From the NCBI RefSeq assembly GCF_963662255.1, contig NC_085068.1:5642001-5706000 (forward strand): a stretch of DNA of 64,000 bases, written 5' to 3'. A program made the position numbers and the translations under genes. Position 1 is the first letter of the stretch; the number at the start of each line of letters is the position of its first letter. Below, one piece after another: positions 53,750 to 64,000 of the stretch. The stretch comes from Cinclus cinclus. Its lineage: Eukaryota > Chordata > Aves > Passeriformes > Cinclidae. A model generated the notes under the pieces. That model was not told the DNA's origin. It did not search any database and saw only the letters and a list, made by a program, of their open reading frames with translations.

Positions 53750-54014
53750 GGCAGTGGCCCAGGGGAGCAGCAAGCTGAGGAGCACAGACAGACAGGTGGC
53801 TGAACACCTCCCAGTAAGGCAGCAGGAATTTACACTGAGCCACAGGAACTTCAGGACAGCACAGGACTTGGCCTCCGCCTTCCCAGGGTGTTCTGCAGGC
53901 AGGGCCTGCATGGACACACTCGGGATGCTGTCACCACCCGTGCTCCTCGCGGGGCCACTCATGTGCCAGGGCCAGGCTGGGGCTCCAGGATGTGGTCAGG
54001 CACTGGGAGCAGGT

Positions 54015-54475
54015 AAGCCGTGCCATGGACACCGGAGCAGCCAGGCCGTGCCATGGACACAGGAGCAGCCAGGTTGTGCCATGGACACAGGAGCAGCCAG
54101 GCCATGCCATGGATACTGGAGCAGCCAGGCCGTGCCATGGACACCGGAGCAGCCAGGCCGTGCCATGGACACCGGAGCAGCCAGGCCGTGCCATGGACAC
54201 CGGAGCAGCCAGGCCATGCCATGGATACCGGAGCAGCCAGGCCATGCCATGGATACTGGAGCAGCCAGGCCGTGCCATGGATACCGGAGCAGCCAGGCCA
54301 TGCCATGGATACAGGAGCAGCCAGGCCATGCCATGGACACCGGAGCAGCCAGGCCTTGCCATGGATACCGGAGCAGCCAGGCCGTGCCATGGATACTGGA
54401 GCAGCCAGGCCGTGCCATGGACACAGGAGCAGCCAGGCCATGCCATGGACACCGGAGCAGCCAGGCCGTGCTGCA
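54015..54475. repeat. 28-bp minisatellite, about 16 copies
   Basis: Unit gtgccatggacaccggagca plus gccaggcc, with few variant positions (gacacc/gacaca/gatact/gatacc). Because 28 is not a multiple of three and no unit has a stop, all six frames stay open throughout. Lies between the ARHGEF16 promoter and first coding exon, likely in intron 1. Confidence 0.97.
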
Positions 54476-55199
54476 GGCACCAGGCAGGCTCAGACCTGAG
54501 CCAGGCAGGTCTGGAGCCTCCCTGAGCCCTGCTGCTGCCACACCTCCATGTCCCCTCATTCTCCTCTGGGGTGCTGCCAGCCACCACAGCCGGTCTGCAC
54601 CCTCCTGAATCCACCTCCCCTGGGCTGTGGAATCACTGGCAGCACCTGGCCGTGAACCCTGTGCTCCACCAAGCTCAAACCTGCCCCAAATTGCACCAAA
54701 GGGAGACTCCACGACACCCACACAAACACCTGCCCCAGTCCCTGGGGCTCCTCAGCCAGGGTTAAGGTCACTCCTCCTCTCCTGTGCCACCCACAGAACC
54801 GTGCGCCCACGGAACTGTGCCCCTACAGAACAGACAGAGTGTTTTATGGTCTCTGCCTGTTACATAGCTCTGGGGAAGTTTGGTTGTCCTCTACTGAGGT
54901 CCCATTGTGTGCCAGTGCCATCTCCAAGCTGCTCCTTTTCAAAGACCAGGAAACAAACCAAGGCTGACCGTGCTTTTCCCTGCCTCAATGACTGGCAGGA
55001 GGACAGCACAGACCCATCGACAACAGCTCATTTGACAGAGATGCTGCTCATTCCACTGTCCTTGGATGCAGGACACATGCTCTGTGTCTGCCAAGTGTCC
55101 CACGGACGAGCAAAGCGCCACACTCTGCTCTTAACCCCATCCTGGCCGAGGATTAACTGATCCTAAGCCCTGGTGGCAATAAACAGGGTCTGGGGGCCG

Positions 55200-55930
55200 C
55201 AGCATCCACAGCTCTCGGTGCTGGGCTGGAGGGAGGCTCGGTGGCCACACACGGCATCGATCCCCGCGTCAGTGCCCGCGGTGGCACACGGGCACAGGCA
55301 CCGTAACCCGGTATTTCCACCCCTGCGTGCCCAGGGCTGCGGTGCAGGGGGTAGGGCTGTAAATGGGCTGGGAGCACAGCGGAATACACCCCTGGGAAGC
55401 ACCCAAACCCCTCTGCGATGGACACAACCCCTCCCGGCATCGCTGGGCGCCGAGACCCTCGGGGACAGCGGGGACAGAGCCGCGAGGGGACGAGCCCCGG
55501 CGGCTCCTCGGGAGGGACGGCACAGCCGGTCCCCGCCGTCCCCTCCCCGGAAGGCGCTCGGCAGCCGCTCCCCCGGGGCCGCCGCCCGCACGGCTGCCCA
55601 GGAGCCCCGGTGCCGGTCCCGGTGCCCCGGTGCCGGTCTCGATCCGGTCCCGGTCCCTCCCCGGGATCCCCCGGTCCCTCCGCAGCGCCTCCGCCCCGAC
55701 CCCGCTACCCCCGCACCTACCCGCGCCCCTCGGAGCCAGCGCGGCGGAGAAGGGCTGGGAGGGACCGAGACGTGCTGGGAGGGACCGGGGCGGGACCGGG
55801 GGAGGTGCCGGTCCGGCCCCCGAGGCCGTGCCGGGCCGGCGGTGCCGCTCGGAGCGCCGAGCCGCGGGCGGTGTGCCGCGCATCGCGGCTCTGAGCTGTG
55901 CTCTGCTCCCGGCGTCACCCCCGGCCTTCC
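55200..55930 (-). promoter_or_regulatory. ARHGEF16: CpG island, likely ARHGEF16 promoter and non-coding first exon
   Basis: CpG-dense, GC-rich stretch upstream of ARHGEF16. A donor on the - strand (GGCGCGG|GTAGGT) near 55727 could end a non-coding exon 1 that splices to about 53775. Promoter role inferred from composition and position; the start site is not determined. Confidence 0.55.
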
Positions 55931-55934
55931 CAGG

Positions 55935-57070
55935 GGTGAAACATTAATTAAGCGATTCTAGGAACAGTGTCTGCCGCTCCCTGATGAGTGTTAATCAGGT
56001 GTTTGCGCCGAGTGTCGCTGCCGTGCCTTGCAATCTCGACATTCCCCATCCCCTAAAGCCGCCTCTGCCAGGTCACCGAGGGCCGGGGGATTATTCGGTG
56101 TCGTTCTCCTGTCACGTAAACGAGTGACAAACGAGTGTGCCCCGGCTGTCCTCGGGGTCTGGCCGACACACACTAAGTTTTTCACCAGCCCAGGGACTGT
56201 CCTTTACTACAGGCGTGTCGGATGCTCGCTTTAGTTGGGTTTTCAGCGGTCAAAGGTAACCTCGGGCGAACCCTCCGGATGCACAAAACATCACTTTCGG
56301 CTGCTTTTGGGCGCTGCAGCTACTGGGAAAGAGGATCTGAGGGTCAGGCTGCTGACAGCTGCCCTGTAAGGCTCAACAGTGCTCTGTGTCTTTACTGGGA
56401 ACAGACTTTTCCTTGACCTTCTCTTTTGCCCCCTGTTCTGGTCCTCCCCATCCCCCAAATGGGGCCTTTTTCTCACTTGTTTGTAGTGAATCTCAAGCAC
56501 TCGGTGCATGACAAAGTCCACTTGTCAGCAATATTCTTTTAAATGCCTCTGTTCTCTCCACTCCGGGGCCTGCCTGACAATTGCCCCATTATCACAGCTT
56601 TCTTATCCCATAGATTTTTTTATCTTTTCCCTCCGGGGCTAATAAGGAGAAAGGCTCCAGCGAGAGGAGGGCTCCTACTCAAGGGTTCAGCTCCCACTGA
56701 AACCCTCCCGATCTCAGGGAAGGACCATTATCCCAAATGTGGGACACCATCATCTGATCACCATGAATGACTTTTTGAAGCGAGGCCATTCATCATTTGT
56801 GTAATGGGGTTTTTAACTCAAAGACCCGGCTTTCAAGTAATTTCTGCTCCCAGGGTCCCCTGGAGCTGAACCATCTGACCGCTATCACTGGGCAGTTCAC
56901 TTGCTCTGCCTCTAGTTGTGAATGGAAATAGGCTTGACATTTTTCATCAGCTCACCGATCCCTCATCCCAACACTTTCTCCTACCCTGGAACACTCTCAC
57001 TCCTCCCTGTGCAAGTATCCCATCCCTTCAGTGGGATGTGATTCACCTGCTTTGCACTGGGGAGGTCTCG
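55935..57070. other. Intergenic stretch between ARHGEF16 promoter and PRDM16 3' end
   Basis: I see no coding segment, array or clear transposon until the CR1 fragment begins. Confidence 0.6.
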
Positions 57071-57074
57071 AGGG

Positions 57075-57525
57075 CTCTGTCCAGCTCTGGGTCCCTCACA
57101 ACAAGAAAGATATTGAGGGGCCAAAACATTTTCAGAGAAGGGCACAGAGCTGGAGAGGGAAAAATCCCATGAGGAGCAGCTGAGGGAGCTGAGGGGGCTC
57201 AGCCTGGAGAAAAGGAGGCTCAGGGGGGACCTTCTGGCTCTACACAACTCCCTGACAGGAGGACAAGGGACAGGATGAGAGGAAACAACCTCAGGTCGTG
57301 CCAGGGGAGGTTCAGGTTGGATACGAGGAAGAATTTTTTAATGGAAAAGGCATTGGCAGGGCCTTCCCAGGGAGGTTTGGAGTGCCCAGCCCTGGAGGTG
57401 TCCAAGGAAGGGCTGGATGTGGCACTCAGGGCTCTGTTCTGGGTGACAAGGTGGGGATTTGGCACAGGCTGGACTAGAAGTTCTTGGAGAGCCTTTCCAA
57501 CCTTAATCATTCTGTGATTCCCTGA
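57075..57525 (+). mobile_element. CR1-like LINE 3' fragment, sense
   Basis: The clearest CR1 copy: gagggggctcagcctggaga, then aaaggaggctcaggggggac, ggggaggttcaggttggat and a terminal attctgtgattc. About 450 bases, 5' truncated. Confidence 0.9.
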
Positions 57526-57739
57526 TTCTGACCCCAGCAGCAAGCGGAGTGGCCATAATTTAATTTTTGAAGCTCTTTTGAATATTACAAACCATACACA
57601 AACAACATCAGACCCTACAGGCACTGCAGAGCAGCAAAGCCTGACAATGACACACCAAATGTCCCCTTCTTGGGGACATTCTCCATGGTTATTCCATGAA
57701 AAGAAGCTCTTGGGACCACTGCTTATAAAAGCACACAGG

Positions 57740-57745
57740 TTTATT
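57740..57745 (-). terminator. PRDM16: PRDM16 distal poly(A) signal AATAAA
   Basis: AATAAA on the - strand at the edge of a long AT-rich stretch. Alternative signals on the same strand exist, for example at 61190-61195 inside the duplicate block. Confidence 0.45.
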
Positions 57746-60672
57746 GCATATCAATCTCATGTATAAATTCATTGTAGCATTGGAAAGATTACATTTGGTA
57801 TACATTCCTATTCTACAGCATTAACCTCAAAATCAGCTTTTTCTATTCATTATTTTAAAGGAATTTCTCTACACAAGTACATTTGTCTTTTATCACAAGC
57901 ATCAAAATGAAATTTGTAAAATTGCCTTTTTTTTAATTATTTTCTACACTTCATATCTTTTATTTCATTATGCTCCCAACAAAGCGATTCCATATTAATT
58001 AATAACTGCCAACACTTTTTCTTTCTTCCTTGGCAGTTCAAGGCTTCGAGCCTCGGACGCAAAATCTAATCACATATACAATAAGTGCATCTACGGAATT
58101 TTTTTCTTTTTAATAAAAATTTCACAAACGGACACAATAATGACTGCTAAACACAAGTCATGCACAGTTTACTTATAAACATAACAGAAGCAATATACAA
58201 TCAAGAATGATATGGAACAAGCACCATCCTCTTTCTCAATGTTTTTTAAACATCATATGAAAACCAGACATTTACATTTGATTTTAAAAAAACACTATAC
58301 AGGTCTAAAGGAAAAAAAAAATCCAACCTAAATCATATCTGTATTGTAACAATGGGAAAAGGAATGACATAGGATGCACAGATTTATGATTCTTGCAAGC
58401 ACAATATATATATGTTTTAAATTACATCTTCTGCAGGCTGGAAATGACATCAGGGCAAAACATCTCTTGCTTTGAAGAGAGCAGCAAGAATGTAAAATAC
58501 ACTGAGAATTACTTTCAGAATTACTTTGTTCACATGTGAATTGCACATTTGGAAAATCAAAGCTGCCTTTTTTTCTTTTTCGTTCTCTTTTTTTTTATAT
58601 ATAATTTTTTTTTTTAATTTCTTCTTCCAAAGTGGTAATAAGAATTAACGACAGAAGAAAGAGGAAAAAAAAGAACCTCGGAATCATTCAAGAACTTTTT
58701 TTAGTCACAGTTTCACTCAACACTATGGAGAAGTTTCATGGCTTTGTGAGAACACTACTGACCGCCGGCGAGGAGCGGAGGGTTTTGCCCTTGTGTTGCC
58801 AGCACTGACCCGAGCGACGCCGCTCCAGCCCTTGGGGACAGCGCTGCCACCGTGGGCAGGGTCCCCAGCGCTGCCCCCCGCCCCCTGGCACGCGCACACA
58901 CACAGTACAGCACGGAAAAACCGAGTGGGAAGTCAGCAGATCGACCTGGGCAGGGGCACGGGGGGCTCACGATCCAGTGCTTTGATGCTTTGAGTCAAAC
59001 GCGTTCACCTCGTTGTGCAAGTGCTTTCCAAAGGCTCCATCCGTGCCACGGCAGCCAGGAGCTGCTCCCAAGAGTGGCCACTGAGTGTCTAAGTGCTGAC
59101 TGGGGACAGGGCAGAAGCTTCCTCTGTGCTGTCCCAAGGAGGACAGGACCTCAGCAGGGTGTTTGTCCCAGATCAGCCGAGCACACCCGGCTGGTTTTCA
59201 TTTGGGATTTGGGCTCCCGTGCATCGACGTCCCCATGGTGCCTGGCGAGGAAGAGCCTGGTGGTCTGGCACACCTCGAAAAGGCACCTGCCCAGAGCGGC
59301 CTGAGCACCAAATGGCACATCCCAGGGAAGAACCCAGCAGCCCAGAAGGAGAACTGGGTGCCTCAACACGTCCTGCAGGACCTGGTGCCTCAGCACATGC
59401 CGTGGGACAACCTCATCCCACCGGAGAGCTCCCAGCTGCCTGCAGCAGTCACAGTGATCACACCAGGACCAACCACCAGCTCTGGGCTGGTGGGAGGCAG
59501 GGAATGCACAGACACGAGACCCACATCCTCCTCCCTGACCAGCTCAGGAAGGTCCAGATCTGGCCAAAGCAAGGGTCCTTCATGGAGCACCAACACTTCA
59601 GCCCTGTGCAACTCCCAGCCCCACCTGACCAATTCAAAAATCCCCAGGGTTTCTCCTCCTCTCCTCTGTGCTGTTGTGGCTGTGAAAATACTTTAAATAA
59701 ATAGATACTACACAAAGCTCTGGGTTTAAACCACACCTGGAGCAGTGCCCTGGCTACCAGACACACCGCAACCACTTCCCATCCCTGCCACCCTCACCTG
59801 CCCTGGACCCCAGCGTGTCCATGGAGCTGGACACCATAGCTCCACGTCTCACCAAAGCTCCCAGAGCTTCCCCAGCACTGGGAAGGCAGCAGCGCTCTGG
59901 TAGCAGAACGTCCTGGACACAAACCTCTCGGGAAGCAGCATTGAAGAGACCAGATTCTCTGCTAAAGCAGCAAAATGGAACCTCCACACCTTCTGTGAGC
60001 TGCAGCACACTCCAAGTGCAATCTGGTGAAAGGTAGAGATTTACAGAGGTTCAGTGAGGCTTCCTGTTTCTTTATCTTAATGGGAAAAATTGAAACTTGT
60101 AATCGGTGCTAAATTAGAGGAGTTGGGAGATCCTACAACACAAGCTAGAGAAAATGGGGAGAAAAATGAATTAGGAAATACGATAAGAAAAAAAAATATT
60201 TCATGATTTTGAACCCTATATTTTTAATGTCCTCAATCCCTAACTGGATAATACCTCCCTATCCTTGGCCAGGGGCTCTCAGGAGATCCATGGACAGCGA
60301 GGATGAGCCTAAGGAGGGGAACAGTGACAGTGTGAGTTCAGTCGGAGCAAGGAGCTGACCAGCTGCTTCTGGAGAAACGACACATCTGACATCAGGGTTG
60401 AGAGATGGATGGGGAGACCATAAATACCCCAAATAAGTCCCCACAATAACGCTTTCCTTAATATTGCTTAGTATTGGCCCACATTATGGTGTCCAGCTCA
60501 CTGCAAATCCCTTGGCTGCTCTGTCACCTCCCCGTGCTGTGAAGTGTGATGCTGACCTGCCCTGAGGTTTCTTCAAGGGTGAACAAACCATGGTCAGAGC
60601 ACACAAACGCTCACTGCTGCCCACAGATCCTGTTCCATCATGGCAGGCAGTGCCACAGGCCCTGCCAGAGAA

Positions 60673-61275
60673 ATGCTCAGACACGTGGTTTGCTCCAGCA
60701 GCTGCCAGGAGTCATGGAGCTGCAGCTGCAATGGGGCAGGATGGATCTATCCCCGTGTTTAAGGCCACTTCCATGTTCTCCTGGAGCAGGGCCATCGAGG
60801 CAGAGCATCTCCACTGGCCTCCTCCTCCTCCTCTTGTGCTGCTTCTAATCACTGGAACCTTCCTCCAAGGCCCCAGGGGCTTCAAGACAAAGTGGAGCTG
60901 AGGGATGATTGTCTGGGGAATCGGCAGCACCAGTGGCAGCACTGACTGGGGTCATTTGGCACATGGACAAAATCCTCCTGCTCCCTGCTTACCCAACATC
61001 CAACCTCAACAACACGATTTTGGTCCTTCACTACATATTATATTAACATGATTTCTTCACAAGAATGATATCTAATGCAAAAAAAAAAAAAATACTGTTA
61101 AGGAAGAAATAAAATAAGAGAGGAATCAGCCCAAAATTACAAGTTATATACAGATTAAAATAAATTCCATCAGGAAAAGAAACAATTCTTTTATTATTTT
61201 CAATTGGCCCCTGTGGGAATAATTTAAAGGCCAAGCGCCTTGGGCAGGGCTGTGCTGCAGCCTCTGGAGTGGGGA
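60673..61275 (-). repeat. Inverted duplicate block, copy 2 (PRDM16 3' UTR)
   Basis: On the - strand this reproduces 43646-44245 of the + strand, differing by eye only in a T run of 14 versus 11. It ends at 60673 (ctcagacacg side) and abuts a TGGGA array on the other side. The host gene reads in the same sense as the copy, and the block carries an AATAAA in that sense. Confidence 0.95.
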
Positions 61276-61340
61276 TGGGATGGGATGGGATGGGATGGGA
61301 TGGGATGGGATGGGATGGGATGGGATGGGATGGGATGGGA
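61276..61340. repeat. (TGGGA)n microsatellite, 13 copies
   Basis: Shorter counterpart, on the opposite strand, of the 36-copy TCCCA array at 43466. It sits at the same edge of the duplicate block. Confidence 0.97.
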
Positions 61341-63112
61341 GGGGACAGGGCTGTCCCTGTCCTCTGGCAGGGTCAGCTCTTAGGCTCTACCTGCCCAGGA
61401 GCTCTGTGCAAATACATGAAGCAGCTCAGTCACACCACCTGGTGCTCTCAGAGCCTTGGGCACTTTCACAGGATGTTGTGGAAAACCAAAAAGGGGAGGG
61501 TAAATTTTATTAAGAAACACACTGGTGCTGCTAATTTACCTCTTGTTCCATCTGTACCCCTGGATGCTTTCCTCTGGGGGCACATTGAGGCTCCCCAAAA
61601 TCAGCCTCAGGTGTGCTCTTGGGTGTGAAGCTGAATTGCAAAGGTGTCACACCCAGCTCTGACTGCTCTTCTCAGGGAGCTGTTTCCATTGTTTTGGCCT
61701 GCTGGAATAAGGCTTCCCATAGTGGACTGGCTTAGATCCCTTCATCTGCCCTTTTCCATGGCTTTCCTAACCATTCCATAAAGGAACGTCATCTCCAAAT
61801 TGCCTGCTCCAACAGCACAAAGCCCACAGGATTTGTGGAGGCTGCTGTATATCAGTAGAGAAGATGAGGTTTTGAAGGACTGGGAATCACTCATAAAATC
61901 TCTGTGAGAAATTTTAGAGTCAGAGAGACAACAGGATTCTTATGTCTGTGCTCTGCACCCCTCAGGCTGCTGGAGCGTGGAAATGTTCATCTTTCTAGTT
62001 AAATTACATGCCAAGCAGCAGCAGCCGGTGCAGAGGGAAAACCAGGCCAAAACAAGGGTGTGAATCAGAGATCTGTGCCACAGATACCATCAGCATGGGC
62101 TGATGTCACCCTGAAACCCCCAAGAGGTGACACACAGGGAGGTGACACACGAGCAGATGTGTCTGAGCTCCTTGGTGAGGTGAGACTTGCCCAGCACACA
62201 TAAGTTTCCTTATGCACAACCAGGCAAGGCTTTACCCCATGACCTCTCTGCTTGGGGAAATCCAAGCATTTCCAGGAGCTCCACCAGCCTGGCTCCATCC
62301 CAGGCACTCCCAGCCCATGCTGGGCTCACAGTACCAGGAGGGACAGGGAGCTCTCCCAGCCTCTCTCAGGGCACAGCCGACCCATCTGTGTCCATGTGAC
62401 ACACGTGTCACCCCAACCTCAGCACTGTTCTGGGCTGGAGAGGTCTCAGCTGGGAGCTGCACGTGGCTCGTGATGACTGCAGGCAACACGGCCTCGCCTT
62501 GCAGGAGCTTTGCACTGTGCCGGTGTTTTGCTGGGAGCAAAGGTCAGGATGGTGTTTCTGTGGGAGCGCAGAATTCCGAATTCTTCTGGGGGGTTCAGTT
62601 AAGTGGGTTGAATTTGTCTTTCCCTGGCATAACTCCAGTGGCTGGATTGCAGAATTGCACCAGGGACAGGTCACACCTGGCTCTTTTCCCTTGGTGCTTC
62701 CCCATTCAGCTGGATGGGAAGGAAATGCTGCCGTGTGGTTCCAAGCTGTCATTCCTGCTCAGGCTGTGCTGGCTCAGTGACACTGATTTGGAAGGTTGGA
62801 GGGGCCAATTTTTGATTGCACTGTTGCAATTTGTGTCTTGCTCACGCTACTCCTACAGGCTGTGAAATCCTGGGGCTGCTTCAGGGCTATCCAGTTTGGG
62901 AGAGGTTCATTCTGATAAATTAGAAAGGAGAACTCTGGAGAGATAAAAATGCAGGACGTGTAGGTCGGATGCGACAGGTTTCCTTCTCAGCCCAAAGCCC
63001 AGACGACTCCCTGAGGCCCTCTCATCCATCTTCTGCTGGCTGGGATTTTGCTGGGATGGCTGCAGCACCACCACCACCTCGCCTGGGCTCCGGCCAGTGC
63101 CTTGTGGACCTC

Positions 63113-63247
63113 TCAGAGGTGGTTGATGGGGTTAAAGGTCCCCGACTCTGAAGCTGCTCCTGCCATGTCCAGCCAAGCCCCCAGAGAGTTCTGGGAGGAC
63201 GTGTGGAGGGGAGCGTTCTCAGACAGGGACAGCATCATTGCATAAGC
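63113..63247 (-). CDS. PRDM16: PRDM16 last coding exon (C-terminus)
   Basis: Partial gene: only the final coding exon is in the window. On the - strand an acceptor (tcccccag) opens AYAMMLSLSENAPLHTSSQN, then LGAWLDMAGA and the terminal SESGTFNPINHL before TGA. The FNPINHL end and the YAMMLSLS start are diagnostic of PRDM16, a zinc-finger transcriptional regulator and paralogue of MECOM. The zinc fingers and PR domain lie off the right edge. Position next to ARHGEF16 agrees with human. Confidence 0.92.
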   Translation of the reverse strand, partial: AYAMMLSLSENAPLHTSSQNSLGAWLDMAGAASESGTFNPINHL

Positions 63248-64000
63248 CTGGGGGAGAGAGGGACGCAAGGACACGAGTGAGAACGCAGGATGGAGGAGCA
63301 CTGTGTAAAACACAGCACCCCCTAACCCTGCCCACCTGGGCCAGCAGCATCCTCTGTGCTGGGCTAAACTCACATCCACGCTCTGAGGTGGCACCCACAC
63401 TCAAAATACCAGATTCATCATGGCTTATAGGGACATGAGGGAAGATCATCATTCCCACCGGTTTTCACAGGACTGAACCCATCCTGCACTGCCTGAGCTC
63501 GGTCACACACCTCCACATGATCACAGGCTCTGCTCCCAGAGGAAAGCAGCTGTTACTGGGGCTTGTTCTTAAAAAAAGCCCATCCACAGACAAGGCAGTG
63601 GCTCAGCGAGGCTGGGCTGGGGCAGCAGTGCCCTGGGACTGGGAAGAGGTGAGCAGCTGCTCATCCTGACTCGACGTTGGCATGGGCCCACTGGTGCTGC
63701 CAGTGTGGATATTTAGGGATGTGTATTTCTCATTGGCATGGTTGGCATGGATCTCATTGTCAGGGTGGGTTTATTGCTGCAGTGAAGCCCTTAAAAGTGT
63801 CTGCTGAGAGAAATGCAGGAAGACTTGTTTGTCCCCTAACAAACTGCTGCTCTCCCTCCACCAGGACACAAATTTGTCTCACACACCTCTCCGTGCCCTT
63901 TCTCAGCCCACATGAGTGATGTGAGGGCTTAGGCAGATGATAACCTCATACAGCAGAGGGGAAAACCAATGTCATTGTCACCCATGGGCTGAAAAAGAGG
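63248..64000 (-). other. PRDM16: PRDM16 last intron (partial)
   Basis: Sequence upstream of the last exon in the gene's direction. I see no further exon before the window ends. Confidence 0.75.

Larger units (their letters stand above)
57720..63112 (-). other. PRDM16: PRDM16 3' UTR
   Basis: Begins after the PRDM16 stop at 63113-63115 and is taken to end near the - strand AATAAA at 57740-57745, giving about 5.4 kb; a long 3' UTR is also known for human PRDM16. The last kilobase (57730-58740) is AT-rich. It contains the inverted duplicate of the MEGF6 3' UTR block. The distal limit is inferred; a shorter form ending nearer 61190 is possible. Confidence 0.55.

Noticed and set aside
53751..53962. 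In-frame upstream extension of ARHGEF16 to an ATG at 53962
   Set aside because: The extra ~71 codons do not resemble the family, and a CTCAG acceptor lies about 25 bases before the favoured ATG, so this is more likely intron and 5' UTR.
53992..54614. Long open frames on both strands over the 28-bp repeat, up to several hundred residues
   Set aside because: They come from a stop-free repeat unit whose length is not a multiple of three; no splice sites, start context or family match support a gene.
55163..55961. Several 200-260 residue open frames on both strands at 55.2-55.9 kb
   Set aside because: Overlapping frames on both strands in a CpG island, rich in Arg/Pro/Gly; typical of GC-rich non-coding DNA with few stops.

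Overview
This is vertebrate nuclear DNA, most likely from a bird and possibly a songbird. I infer this from compact introns, several CR1-type LINE fragments with the 3' tail typical of birds, and the gene order. I cannot name the species. The window holds the tail-to-tail pair MEGF6 (+ strand) and ARHGEF16 (- strand), followed by the last exon and 3' UTR of PRDM16 (- strand). This matches the PRDM16-ARHGEF16-MEGF6 order of human 1p36.32.

Layout. Positions 1-6180 are non-coding with no recognisable exon. A GC-rich, CpG-rich stretch at about 6190-7130 carries a 32-bp minisatellite and a possible alternative first exon (ATG at 6983, strong splice donor at 7125). From 13294 to 41768 there are 32 consecutive MEGF6 exons: seven EGF modules (four with calcium-binding consensus), one acidic cysteine-free linker, and 24 laminin-type EGF modules. 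Every one of these exons is a multiple of three bases with phase-1 junctions on both sides. The terminal coding exon is probably 42398-42465, with a competing candidate at 41990-42039. The MEGF6 3' UTR runs to a poly(A) signal at 44308. The EMI-domain exons and first EGF module of the known family were not seen and probably lie upstream.

ARHGEF16 (ephexin-4, a Rho GEF) reads right to left in 14 coding exons from 53749 to 45528. The exons join without a frame break into about 695 codons with N-terminal region, DH, PH and SH3 domains and a C-terminal ETDV PDZ-ligand motif. Its likely CpG-island promoter is at about 55200-55930, and a 28-bp minisatellite lies between promoter and first coding exon. 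PRDM16 contributes its C-terminal exon (63113-63247) and a long 3' UTR with a poly(A) signal at 57740-57745.

The most unusual structure is a block of about 600 bp (43646-44245) in the MEGF6 3' UTR that recurs almost base for base in inverted orientation at 60673-61275 in the PRDM16 3' UTR. Each copy abuts a (TCCCA)n array. The homology continues past the array in visibly diverged form. In each place the block lies in the sense direction of its host gene. Other notable items are a 48-bp intronic repeat whose every unit contains the same perfect 20-bp palindrome, and two GC-AG introns (one in MEGF6, one in ARHGEF16). All gene names rest on reading translations against remembered family sequences; no search was run.
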